Shown here piece by piece: positions 46,002 through 54,728 of a stretch of 64,000 nucleotides of DNA. The stretch is from Pedobacter glucosidilyticus DSM 23534 (GTDB lineage Bacteria; Bacteroidota; Bacteroidia; Sphingobacteriales; Sphingobacteriaceae), in assembly GCF_000425145.1 (NCBI RefSeq), contig NZ_KE384313.1, forward strand, positions 1 to 64,000. The letters are read 5' to 3'. Both the position numbers and the translations under genes were made by a program. Within the stretch, counting starts at the first letter, position 1. The number at the start of each line of letters is the position of its first letter. The notes under the pieces are model-generated. The model made no database searches and was not told the DNA's origin. It saw nothing but the letters and a program-made list of their open reading frames with translations.

Positions 46002-46901
46002 TTATTTCATCCAATTTAATAAAGTCTTAAACCAATCCTCTTGAGTAGTTGTATTATTCAAGCCAAAACCATGTCCGCCAGCTTGATACAAATGTGCTTC
46101 ACTTTTAACGTTAAACTTTTTTAAACTTAAACTATATTGAATGCTATTTTCTACCGGAACCGTTTTATCATCCATGGCATGAACAAGAAAAGCTGGTGGT
46201 GTAGTGGCATTTACCTGCAGTTCATTTGAATATAAATGGATGTTTTCTTCAGTAGGCTGTGCACCTAATAAGTTTGTTCTTGAGCCGTTATGCCTAAACT
46301 GGCCAAAAGAAACTACTGGGTAAATAAGAATAGAAAAATCAGGACGTAAATTGATATGATTAGAATTTTCAATAACCGCTTTTTGAAAATGAGTTGATGC
46401 TGTTGAAGCTAAATGTCCTCCGGCAGAAAAGCCCATGATACCTACTTTATCAGGATTTATACCATACTCCGCCGCGTTTTCCCTTACATACTTAATTGCT
46501 TGTTGTGCGTCTTGAAGTGGCCCGATACTCTTATCCTCCATAATCAAATCAGATGGAAGACGATACTTTAAAACAAAAGCTGTTATGCCGGCTTCTGCAA
46601 ATCTTTTAGCAACATCATACCCTTCATGCTTAATAGCTAAAATAGCGTAGCCACCACCAGGGCATATAATTACTGCTTTACCTGTTTCTTTCCCCTTTTC
46701 TGGAGTAAAAACTTCTAATGTTGGTTTAGTTACTTTGCTAACTCTAGTTTTACCATCGGCCCCAACAACCGTTTGCTCAACATAGTCAGTCGCCACTTTG
46801 GCCCCAGGTATACCATTTGGATATAAATCTATCACCTTATTTTGGGCGTTAGCTAATTGCACAAAACTTATAGCCATCATAAAAATAATTTTTCTCATCA
46901 T
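46002..46901 (-). CDS. secreted alpha/beta-hydrolase (esterase/acetyl-esterase-like)
   Basis: The protein starts with a signal peptide (MMRKIIFMMAISFVQLANAQ). The nucleophile motif GFSAGGH is intact, and the Asp (AMDDKTVP) and His (QAGGHGFG) of the triad are visible. It resembles BD-FAE/acetyl-esterase-type enzymes that deacetylate sugars or hydrolyse small esters. The open frame begins at 46919, overlapping prfB; the ATG at 46901, right after the prfB stop, fits better. Substrate unknown; outside the cytoplasm. Confidence 0.85.
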   Translation of the reverse strand: MMRKIIFMMAISFVQLANAQNKVIDLYPNGIPGAKVATDYVEQTVVGADGKTRVSKVTKPTLEVFTPEKGKETGKAVIICPGGGYAILAIKHEGYDVAKRFAEAGITAFVLKYRLPSDLIMEDKSIGPLQDAQQAIKYVRENAAEYGINPDKVGIMGFSAGGHLASTASTHFQKAVIENSNHINLRPDFSILIYPVVSFGQFRHNGSRTNLLGAQPTEENIHLYSNELQVNATTPPAFLVHAMDDKTVPVENSIQYSLSLKKFNVKSEAHLYQAGGHGFGLNNTTTQEDWFKTLLNWMK

Positions 46902-46902
46902 A

Positions 46903-47992
46903 TTAGTGATTGCCTCCAAACTCCATTAAATAAGACTTTAAAAACTCGTCTAAATCTCCGTCTAACACAGCTTGTGCATTAGAGGTTTCATAATCTGTTC
47001 TTAAATCTTTAACCAATTTGTAAGGATGTAAAACATAATTTCTTATTTGTGAACCCCACTCTATCTTTTTCTTATTTCCTTCTATGGCGGCAGTGGTTTC
47101 TCTGCGTTTACGCATTTCTATCTCAAACAATTGAGATTTTAATAAGCGAATAGCATTTTCTTTATTTTGTAATTGCGAACGAGATTCTTGATTTTTAATG
47201 ATAATACCAGAAGGCTTGTGATATAGCCTTACCGCTGTCTCTACTTTATTAACGTTTTGACCGCCTGCACCACCAGATCTAAAGGTTTCAAATTCAATTT
47301 CTGATGGGTTTATCTCAATTTCTATAGTATCATCAATTAAGGGATAAACATAAACAGAGGCAAAGGAAGTATGTCTTTTGGCATTAGCATCAAACGGAGA
47401 AATTCTGACTAAACGATGTACCCCGTTTTCTCCCTTTAGGTATCCATAAGCAAAATCTCCTTCAAATTGTAAAGTAACCGTTTTAATGCCAGCAACGTCA
47501 CCTTCTTGCGAGTCTTGTTCTATTACTTTATAGCCATTTTTCTCCCCCCACATGATATACATCCGCATAAGCATGCTTGCCCAATCACAGCTTTCTGTAC
47601 CGCCAGCACCAGCAGTTATTTGTAGTACGGCATGTAACTGGTCTTCCTCCGCAGAAAGCATGTTCTTAAACTCCAGATTTTCTAATTCTGCAGTGGCTTT
47701 TTGGTAAGCTTCTTTAACATCATCTTCAGTAGCTTCGCCAGCCTGAAAAAACTCTAGCATCACACCAGCGTCTTCAATAGCAGCAACGGCAGAATCGTAA
47801 GCATCTGTCCAGCTTTTTTTAATTTTAATGGCATGTAAAACTTTCTCAGCCTCTTTAGGATGATCCCAAAAAGTTGGTTCTAGAGAAAGGGCATTTTCAC
47901 GATGTAATTCGGTTAATTTAGCATCAATGTCAAAGATGCCTCCTCAGAGACGTTACCCTGTCTCTTAAATCCTGTAATTGTTCTTTCGTCAT
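46903..47992 (-). CDS. prfB: peptide chain release factor 2 with programmed +1 frameshift
   Basis: RF2 terminates translation at UAA and UGA. The ORF in the main frame starts at 47763, but the real start is 47992 ([20 protein letters not shown]). This 20-codon 0-frame segment ends in an in-frame UGA (47930-47932). The sequence AGGAGGCATCTTTGAC matches the E. coli frameshift site AGGGGGTATCTTTGAC in order and spacing. Ribosomes slip +1 from CTT to GAC and continue for 342 codons, giving 362 aa. The GGQ motif ([17 protein letters not shown]) and the SPF anticodon-like tripeptide ([12 protein letters not shown]) are present. Low RF2 favours slippage, so the gene is autoregulated. It lies 17 nt after the FKBP gene. 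Confidence 0.96.
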
Positions 47993-48009
47993 ATAATAAG
48001 TATCAGCAG

Positions 48010-48876
48010 TTATTTTTTAGAAATTAATTCTATATCAAATTCAAGTATGGTATTTGGCCCTATAACACCTCCCTCACTTCCACTTTCTCCATAAGCATAT
48101 CTTGAAGGGACTATGATTTTTATTTTCCCGCCCACACCAATTTTAGGTAAAGTAATTTGCCATCCTTCAATCAATTCAGAAAGCTTTGAGCTTAAAGGAT
48201 TGGCGCTGGTTCTTGAATCAAATACGGTACCTGATAAAAATCTTCCGGTATAAGCAATGGTAATCTCTGAATCTATAGTAGGGAAGTTACTATCTCCGGC
48301 GGCATTAATTTGATAATAAATTCCAGAAGCATCCTTAATAGCTGTAATATTTTTTTCTGTTAAATATCTATTGATGAGCCTATCTTCATATAGTTCTAAA
48401 TTGCTGTCATCTGCAATTTCTATTCTGGTATCTAAGATAGCATTACCCGGTATGTTAGTGCCTTGTCCATCTTTACCATAAGCTAAATAAGATGGGGTAA
48501 GTATTCTGATAATACCACCCTTTCTAACTTTTCGTATGGTTTCTCTCCAAGAAATTGGTCTGATATATCCTACAAAATCTGATGGAGTTGGATTGTATAT
48601 AGATGTTTCGTAACTAACTGCTTTATTAATAGATGTAGTTTTTTGTCCGATTCTAACCCTGTCAGGATATCTTAAAATCGGTAAATCAGTGTTTCCTGAA
48701 TCAATAACCTGATAATAAAAACCTGTTGAATCTTTCTCAAAATCCAAGTTATTCTTAGCGATAAACTCTTGTATCAATTGGTCTTCTATCTCGTTTAAAG
48801 TTCTGGTTTCTTTTTCGCAAGAAACAGTTAATATGCTTATTGCTACAAGTAAAAACCCAAATAATTTCTTTATCAT
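48010..48876 (-). CDS. tandem-FKBP lipoprotein peptidyl-prolyl isomerase
   Basis: The 288-aa lipoprotein (LTVSCEKE) has two FKBP-like domains. The C-terminal one (about 195-288) has YTGRFLSGTVFDSR, EGWQITLPKIGVGGKI and SRYAYGESGS, close to the canonical form. The N-terminal one (about 60-160) has lost the FDSS motif and key residues, so it is probably non-catalytic. It assists protein folding outside the cytoplasm. It sits one base after the shorter FKBP gene and 17 nt before prfB, so all three are probably co-transcribed. Confidence 0.88.
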   Translation of the reverse strand: MIKKLFGFLLVAISILTVSCEKETRTLNEIEDQLIQEFIAKNNLDFEKDSTGFYYQVIDSGNTDLPILRYPDRVRIGQKTTSINKAVSYETSIYNPTPSDFVGYIRPISWRETIRKVRKGGIIRILTPSYLAYGKDGQGTNIPGNAILDTRIEIADDSNLELYEDRLINRYLTEKNITAIKDASGIYYQINAAGDSNFPTIDSEITIAYTGRFLSGTVFDSRTSANPLSSKLSELIEGWQITLPKIGVGGKIKIIVPSRYAYGESGSEGGVIGPNTILEFDIELISKK

Positions 48877-48877
48877 G

Positions 48878-49363
48878 TTATTGTTGTATCTGTGTTAATT
48901 CAATTTCAAAATCTAAAACTGCGTTGGGAGGAATAACTCCTGAACCTTGTGGACCATAAGCGTATAAAGATGGGATTAATAATCTGATTTTTCCGCCTTG
49001 TTGTATTAAAGGAACTCCTAATCTCCATCCTATAATAAAATTTCCTAATCTTTGATTTCTAAGTGTGTCACTATCAAAAACATTTCCATTTAATAATCTA
49101 CCTTTATAAATAACAGTTATTCTAGGATTAACATTGGTTTTATAGTCGAAATTTCCGGAGCCGGGGTTAGTTATTTGATGATACATCCCAGACTCATGTC
49201 TTACTGCATTTATTTTTTGATCAGCAATAAAGCGCTTTATAGTTTCTTCGTCTTGTTTTAATTGTTTTTGTGCTAGCTCGTATGGGTCAACATTATTATT
49301 CTTTAAACAAGAACTAAATAATGCGACAACCATAAATAAAACTAACCAAACGTACTTCTTCAT
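48878..49363 (-). CDS. FKBP-type peptidyl-prolyl isomerase, lipoprotein
   Basis: The 161-aa lipoprotein starts MKKYVWLVLFMVVALFSSC. One FKBP domain (about 80-160) has VIYKGRLLNGNVFDSD, GWRLGVPLIQQGGKIRLLIP, YAYGPQGSG and IPPNAVLDFEIEL. It is a prolyl isomerase or chaperone in the envelope. It is the first gene of the FKBP-FKBP-prfB-esterase run. Confidence 0.9.
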   Translation of the reverse strand: MKKYVWLVLFMVVALFSSCLKNNNVDPYELAQKQLKQDEETIKRFIADQKINAVRHESGMYHQITNPGSGNFDYKTNVNPRITVIYKGRLLNGNVFDSDTLRNQRLGNFIIGWRLGVPLIQQGGKIRLLIPSLYAYGPQGSGVIPPNAVLDFEIELTQIQQ

Positions 49364-49579
49364 TCTTACTTAATTTACAAATTTATTTAACTTTTTATAT
49401 AAACCTAAGCTTTAACATTATTTAACGTCAAATTTTGGAATATGTGTTTGGTTGATACGTAAAATATCAGCTCTACTGATACATGTATAGCAAATTGGTT
49501 ACAATTATTATAAACTTGAATTTGATTTTTACCTAATCTCAACGGCATTAAATGTTCATAACTCTATGCGCCATAGAGC

Positions 49580-49607
49580 AAAAATGGCCAGAATAAATCC
49601 GGCCATA
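49580..49607 (-). terminator. terminator after thrC
   Basis: A short G/C-rich stem (49584-49589 with 49601-49606, ATGGCC/GGCCAT) is followed on the minus strand by a TTTTT run. It lies about 20 nt past the thrC stop. Confidence 0.65.
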
Positions 49608-49627
49608 AATCATAAAATCTTTATTTA

Positions 49628-50929
49628 CTACTGCGATAATAAATAATCTTTAAACTTTTGATAGCTATTATCCATCACAATTTGATGTTTTGCTTTATGA
49701 TATAGCTCTTCAACTTGTGCTGGTACTTCATAAGGAATGTTTAATTCCTCAAAAACATCAGGGAATTTGCAAGGATGTGCGGTAGCCAAAATTACATAAG
49801 CATGCTTAGGTAACTGGTTTTTAGCTTTTGCTTCTTTTACTGCTAAATAACCTGTAGCTGTATGTGGGCACATGATGTAATTTTGATCTTGATAAACTTC
49901 CTTAATAGCCGTTTTTATAGCATCATCATCAAAAGCTACCGAGTCAAATGCAGCTTCTAGTTTAGCTTTATCGTTGTCAAACATATCTAGTATCCTCACA
50001 AAATTACTTGGATTACCAACATCCATAGCATTGGCTAAGGTTTGTACAGATGGTTTAGCAGTATAAACTCCAGTTTTTAAATACTGAGGAACAATATCAT
50101 TACTATTAGTAGCTGCTATAAATTGTTTTACAGGAACACCCATTTTAGCAGCTAACATACCAGCCGCTATATTACCAAAGTTACCACTTGGGGTAACAAA
50201 AGTGATCTCGTCAAACTGTTGCTTTAAACGAGCATAAGTATTGGCATAGTAAAACATTTGAGGTATCAGCCTGCTGATATTGATAGAATTTGCCGATGTA
50301 AGGTTAAACTTAGCATTCAACTCTTCATCATGAAAAGCTTGCTTTACCATCGCTTGGCAATCATCAAAAGTACCGTCAATCTCTACGGCTTCTATATTAT
50401 TACCATTGGTAGTTAACTGTAATTCTTGTATTAAACTTACTTTCCCTTTAGGGTAAAGGATGGTAACTTTTATACCCGGTACATTTAAGAAACCTAAGGC
50501 TACGGCACCTCCCGTATCGCCAGAGGTAGCTACCAAAATCCTGATTTCTTTTTTCTCTTGCTTTAAAAAATGCGCCATGATACGACTCATGAAACGCCCT
50601 CCAAAATCTTTAAAGGCTAAAGACGGACCATGGAATAACTCTAAAACAAAAACATCATCAGCTAAAGGATGTAAAGGAGCATCAAAATTTGCAGCATCAT
50701 CTACAATAGCTTTTAAATCTTCGGCAGAAATATCATCTTTCAATAAAGCATAAGCTAAATCGAAAGCAATTTCTGGTAAAGATTTTTTATCCCATCCGGC
50801 AATGATATTTTCATCTAAAACTGGGATGGTGGTAGGCATATATAAACCATTATCCGCAGGAAGGCTGTTGAATACTGCCGTTTTAAAATCAACCGATAAA
50901 TGATGGTTTTTGGTACTGTATAGTTTCAT
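49628..50929 (-). CDS. thrC: threonine synthase
   Basis: ThrC converts O-phosphohomoserine to threonine with PLP. The PLP lysine lies in FHGPSLAFKDFGGRF, and the phosphate-binding SGDTGGAVALGF is conserved. The 433-aa length fits. It is the third gene of the thr operon, transcribed after thrB across a 124-nt gap filled by a low-complexity repeat. Confidence 0.96.
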   Translation of the reverse strand: MKLYSTKNHHLSVDFKTAVFNSLPADNGLYMPTTIPVLDENIIAGWDKKSLPEIAFDLAYALLKDDISAEDLKAIVDDAANFDAPLHPLADDVFVLELFHGPSLAFKDFGGRFMSRIMAHFLKQEKKEIRILVATSGDTGGAVALGFLNVPGIKVTILYPKGKVSLIQELQLTTNGNNIEAVEIDGTFDDCQAMVKQAFHDEELNAKFNLTSANSINISRLIPQMFYYANTYARLKQQFDEITFVTPSGNFGNIAAGMLAAKMGVPVKQFIAATNSNDIVPQYLKTGVYTAKPSVQTLANAMDVGNPSNFVRILDMFDNDKAKLEAAFDSVAFDDDAIKTAIKEVYQDQNYIMCPHTATGYLAVKEAKAKNQLPKHAYVILATAHPCKFPDVFEELNIPYEVPAQVEELYHKAKHQIVMDNSYQKFKDYLLSQ

Positions 50930-50933
50930 TTTT

Positions 50934-51053
50934 TTAGTTGGTTGGATGGTTAGTTGGTTAGTTGGTTAGTTGGTTGGATGGATGGTTAGTTGGTTGGTTG
51001 ATTCCTAACAAACTAATACCTAACAAACTAATCAACTAAAACCTAACAAACTA
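50934..51053 (-). repeat. CTAACCAAC/TAGTTTGTTAGG low-complexity repeat between thrB and thrC
   Basis: On the minus strand the gap consists of TAGTTTGTTAGG-type units followed by repeated CCAACTAA and CCATCC units ending directly before the thrC ATG. The two halves are partly complementary. The same words recur before dtd at 55715. Confidence 0.75.
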
Positions 51054-51986
51054 CTATAAAATAACTGGTCCGTTTTTATTAATTTCTGATAAATATATGT
51101 TGCTTGCTATACCTTTATCTAAAAGTACTTGTTGCAAGGTTAGTAACACCCTTTGTGCATCATCCGGCGAACGGAATAAAGAAAATACAGTTGGTCCTGA
51201 TCCTGAAATACCAAAACCTAAAGCACCGTGATGCATGGCTATTTCCTTCATTTTATAAAACTCTGGTATTAACATAGAACGGATAGGTTCTACAATAACA
51301 TCTTTCATACAACGTCCTAGCAAATCATAATCTCCCTGATATAAAGCACTTATCAAGCCAGCAATATTTCCCCATTGGGTAATTGCATCTTTTAACAAAA
51401 CTTTAGAGCGTATAATCTGTCTGGCATCTCTGGTAGGTACATCAACATGCGGATATAATAAAGCGCAATATAAATTTGGTACAGGTAAAGCTATCACCTC
51501 TAAAGGCTCATAACTTTTAATAAGGGTAAAACCGCCAAATAAAGCAGGTGCAACATTATCAGCATGACCATGACCACAAGCTAAAGCCTCGCCTTCCATA
51601 GCAAAAGGCAATAATTCTTCTTTGCTTAAAGGTTTGTCTAATAATTCGTTAATAGCAAATATCCCTGCAACAGAGCTGGCAGCACTAGAACCTAAGCCAC
51701 TTCCTAAAGGCATTTTTTTCTTTAGCTGTAGCTTAACGCCGATGTCTTCACGACCAAGTTGCTTTAAGATGCTTTTTACACCTGCAGCTACCGTGTTACG
51801 GTCGGCATCGAGAGGTAATTTACCACCATCGCCTTCTATAGAGCTTATGACAACGCCCGGTTTATCGCATAGTTCCATGATGAGCTCATCGCCCGGTTCA
51901 TTAACAGCGAAGCCCAAAATATCAAAACCACAAACTACATTAGCAACAGTAGCTGGTGCAAATACTTTTATTGATTTACTGCTCAT
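51054..51986 (-). CDS. thrB: homoserine kinase
   Basis: ThrB phosphorylates homoserine with ATP (GHMP kinase family). The GHMP motif PLGSGLGSSAASSVAG near residue 93 and the C-terminal GISGSGPTVFSLF are both conserved. The 310-aa length is normal. Its start overlaps the thrA stop by one base, so it is translationally coupled. Confidence 0.95.
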   Translation of the reverse strand: MSSKSIKVFAPATVANVVCGFDILGFAVNEPGDELIMELCDKPGVVISSIEGDGGKLPLDADRNTVAAGVKSILKQLGREDIGVKLQLKKKMPLGSGLGSSAASSVAGIFAINELLDKPLSKEELLPFAMEGEALACGHGHADNVAPALFGGFTLIKSYEPLEVIALPVPNLYCALLYPHVDVPTRDARQIIRSKVLLKDAITQWGNIAGLISALYQGDYDLLGRCMKDVIVEPIRSMLIPEFYKMKEIAMHHGALGFGISGSGPTVFSLFRSPDDAQRVLLTLQQVLLDKGIASNIYLSEINKNGPVIL

Positions 51987-54439
51987 TACTGGTTAGCTCC
52001 TACTTTAACTAAATCAGCAAATACACCTGCAGCAGTAACCGCTGCACCAGCACCCGGTCCTTTTACTACCATTTGGGTTTCACAATATCTTTCTGTGGTA
52101 AAGGCTATGATATTATCACTTCCAGATAAAGCATAGAAAGGATGATCCATACCTACAGCTTGCAGGCTAATGCTTGCTTTACCATTTTCTAACTTACCAA
52201 TGTAACGTAAAACTTTACCTTGTTTCTCGGCATCTTGTTTCAGTTGCTCAAAATAATCGTTAGAAGCTTTTAGCTCTTCGTAAAAAGCTTCTACCGTTGG
52301 CGCTTTAGCACAATTTTCTGGTAAAATAGCTCCTAACTCAACATCAGCAGCTTCCATTGGCAAACCACTATTTCTAGCCAAGATTAATATTTTACGCATA
52401 AAATCTATCCCACCTAAATCATCACGAGGGTCTGGCTCTGTATAACCTTTTTCTTGTGCTTGCTTAACTACATCGTGGAAAGTAACATCTCCTTTGAAGT
52501 TATTAAAAATGAAAGAGATAGTACCAGAAAGAATAGCTTCTATCTTAGTAATTTTATCGCCACTGATAATTAAATCATGTAATGTAGTGATGATTGGTAA
52601 ACCAGCGCCTACGTTAGTTTCGTATAAGAAATCTACACCATACTTTTTAGCTGTACTTCTTAAATCTGCAAACTGCTGGTAATCGCTAGAATTGGCAATT
52701 TTATTACAAGTAACCACAGATATGTTCGACTTGAATATATCTTTATACATGGTACTTGGAATTGGGCTTGCAGTATTATCTACAAACACACAATTGGGCA
52801 GATTTAAGCTCTTCATCTCGGCCACAAACTTATTTAAATCTGCAGGCTCGGTTGATTTATCTAGGCTTTGTTGCCAACTTGCTAAATCTATACCGGCCGG
52901 GTCTATCAACATTTTTTTAGTATTGGTTAAACCGATGATTTTGATATTGATGAGATTATTTTCTACTAAATAAGCATGATGAGCATTTATCTGCGAAAGC
53001 AATTCTTTACTGATATTACCCACCCCAACAATAAACACGTTTAAGTTCTTTTGCAATTGCGCAAAAAATGCATCGTGTACAGTATTTAAAGCTTTTGTTA
53101 AATCAGAATTATAGATAATAACGGAGATATTGTATTCTGATGAACCTTGCGCTATAGCAACCACATTTACACCATTTCTACCTAAAGCATGGAAAAGTTT
53201 ACCAGCAATACCTGGTGTTTTCTTCATGTTCTCGCCTACGATAGCTAAAACAGATAAATCATGCTCTATGGTGATAGGCTCTAATTTTCCGGCTTGTAGT
53301 TCTAACTCAAACTCTTGCTGAATTAAATTTTGTGCTTTCTTAGCATCCTCTGGGTTAACCGCAAAAGTAATAGAGTGTTCTGAAGATGATTGCGTAATTA
53401 GAACTACGTTTACCTGCTCTCTAGAAAGTAAAGAGAATAACCTGCCACTAAAACCAGCTTTACCAACCATTCCACTACCTTGCAAATTGATAATGCTGAT
53501 ATGGTCTACAGAAGAAATTCCTCTGATAACGGTTGATGATGGCTTGATATCATGTTTAATGAAAGTTCCAGGGAAACTAGCATCAAAAGTATTTTTAATA
53601 ACAATAGGAATTTTCTTTAAGAAAGCCGGAATCATGGTAGGTGGGTAAATCACTTTTGCCCCAAAGAAAGAAAGCTCCATAGCCTCGGTATAAGAAAGCT
53701 CTTCTAAAGAAAATGCTTTTTTAACCCTTCTTGGGTCGGCAGTCATCATGCCATTAACATCTGTCCAGATTTCTATTTGCGATACATTTAAAGCTGCACC
53801 AATGATGGCAGAAGTATAATCGCTACCACCACGACCAAGAGTTGTTACCCTGTTTTGGTCATCGCTAGCTATAAAACCAGTAGCCACAATTAAACTATCT
53901 TTATGATGTTCAAAGTAGTTCTTGATCAAGAAATTACTTTGCTCAAAATCTACACGGGCATTACCAAAAGTGCTATCTGTTTTAATAATCTCGGTAGTAT
54001 TTAAGTAATCAGCACCTTCATGTATGGTTTTTAAGATTCTAGAAATCATGAAAGCAGAGCATTGCTCGCCATAGCTTAAAATAGCATCACGAGTTTTAGG
54101 GCTTAGCTCTTGTAAGGCTGTAACACCTTGCATTAAATCTTCCAGCTCCTGAAAAAATAATTTTAATTTGGTTAAAACCTGATTTTGTTGTTGTACAGGA
54201 ATCAACGCTTTTACCACTTCAAAGTGTCTTTTTTCTATATCAGCCAAAGCTTCAGAAAAATCAATTCCTTTTATAGCGTTCTCTGCCGTCGTGATTAATT
54301 GGTTGGTAACACCTCCCATAGCAGAAACAACGATAACCATTTGTTCTTGCTTATCAAGGTTAGTTTTAACCACATCTATTAACGCTTTTAAAGCATCTAC
54401 AGACCCAACAGAAGTACCTCCGAATTTTAAAATTTTCAT
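51986..54439 (-). CDS. thrA: bifunctional aspartokinase I / homoserine dehydrogenase I
   Basis: The 817-aa protein has an N-terminal aspartokinase domain (LKFGGTSVGS at residue 3, VSAMGGVTNQLI, and GRGGSDYTSAI), two ACT domains (about 320-460), and a C-terminal homoserine dehydrogenase domain (NVFIVGVGNISKELL near 467, GAGLPIITTL, and the Lys/Asp active site near EPDPRDDLGGIDF). It catalyses the first and third steps of threonine synthesis and is expected to be feedback-inhibited through the ACT domains. It is the first structural gene of the operon and lies downstream of a complete candidate attenuator. Confidence 0.96.
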   Translation of the reverse strand: MKILKFGGTSVGSVDALKALIDVVKTNLDKQEQMVIVVSAMGGVTNQLITTAENAIKGIDFSEALADIEKRHFEVVKALIPVQQQNQVLTKLKLFFQELEDLMQGVTALQELSPKTRDAILSYGEQCSAFMISRILKTIHEGADYLNTTEIIKTDSTFGNARVDFEQSNFLIKNYFEHHKDSLIVATGFIASDDQNRVTTLGRGGSDYTSAIIGAALNVSQIEIWTDVNGMMTADPRRVKKAFSLEELSYTEAMELSFFGAKVIYPPTMIPAFLKKIPIVIKNTFDASFPGTFIKHDIKPSSTVIRGISSVDHISIINLQGSGMVGKAGFSGRLFSLLSREQVNVVLITQSSSEHSITFAVNPEDAKKAQNLIQQEFELELQAGKLEPITIEHDLSVLAIVGENMKKTPGIAGKLFHALGRNGVNVVAIAQGSSEYNISVIIYNSDLTKALNTVHDAFFAQLQKNLNVFIVGVGNISKELLSQINAHHAYLVENNLINIKIIGLTNTKKMLIDPAGIDLASWQQSLDKSTEPADLNKFVAEMKSLNLPNCVFVDNTASPIPSTMYKDIFKSNISVVTCNKIANSSDYQQFADLRSTAKKYGVDFLYETNVGAGLPIITTLHDLIISGDKITKIEAILSGTISFIFNNFKGDVTFHDVVKQAQEKGYTEPDPRDDLGGIDFMRKILILARNSGLPMEAADVELGAILPENCAKAPTVEAFYEELKASNDYFEQLKQDAEKQGKVLRYIGKLENGKASISLQAVGMDHPFYALSGSDNIIAFTTERYCETQMVVKGPGAGAAVTAAGVFADLVKVGANQ

Positions 54440-54497
54440 TTTCTTAAACAGCTAAAAATCTTTTACTGACAATGCAGCTTTGGATTTGACATTAAAA

Positions 54498-54537
54498 TTT
54501 AAATAAAAAGCGCCTTCCGGTTTGTCGGAAGGCGCTT
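54498..54537 (-). terminator. attenuator terminator of the thr operon
   Basis: A perfect 12-bp GC-rich stem (54508-54519 with 54526-54537) with a 6-nt loop is followed on the minus strand by TTTTTATTT. It lies between the leader ORF and thrA. The 5' arm contains CCTTCC, which is complementary to GGAAGG at 54565-54570. Confidence 0.9.
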
Positions 54538-54564
54538 CGTATATTTTATATAAGCCTATAATTA

Positions 54565-54570
54565 CCTTCC
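54565..54570 (-). promoter_or_regulatory. antiterminator arm (GGAAGG)
   Basis: Directly after the leader stop codon the transcript reads GGAAGG, which can pair with CCTTCC in the 5' arm of the terminator (54527-54532). A ribosome at the stop codon would cover it; a ribosome stalled on Thr codons upstream would leave it free. Confidence 0.65.
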
Positions 54571-54571
54571 T

Positions 54572-54625
54572 CTATGCGCAGAGCGTCATGGTGTAAGTAA
54601 TTGTAGTTGTATAGTTATTGTTCAC
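54572..54625 (-). CDS. thrL: thr operon leader peptide
   Basis: A 17-codon ORF starting with GTG encodes MNNNYTTTITYTMTLCA, with six Thr codons and one Ile codon. It starts 17 nt below an excellent promoter and ends seven to ten bases before the antiterminator arm. An in-frame TAA just upstream rules out a longer ORF. Its composition and position are those of a translational attenuator for threonine synthesis. The GTG start is assumed. Confidence 0.8.
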   Translation of the reverse strand: MNNNYTTTITYTMTLCA

Positions 54626-54642
54626 GTTTTTAAATTATGTGC

Positions 54643-54673
54643 CAAATCTAAGCTTTCATTTTTTAAATACAAA
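54643..54673 (-). promoter_or_regulatory. promoter of the thr operon
   Basis: On the minus strand TTTG (54670-54673), exactly 19 nt, then TAGATTTG (54643-54650): a perfect match to the Bacteroidota housekeeping promoter. Transcription should begin near 54637. Confidence 0.85.
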
Positions 54674-54728
54674 CATTTTTCACAGAAAATAGGAAATTCA
54701 TTTAGCCTATAATTATCTTTACAACGGT

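Noticed and set aside
47763-47992. prfB as a shorter gene starting at 47763
   Set aside because: The upstream 20 codons, the UGA and the AGGAGG-CTT-TGA-C site show a programmed frameshift, so 47763 is only an internal Met.
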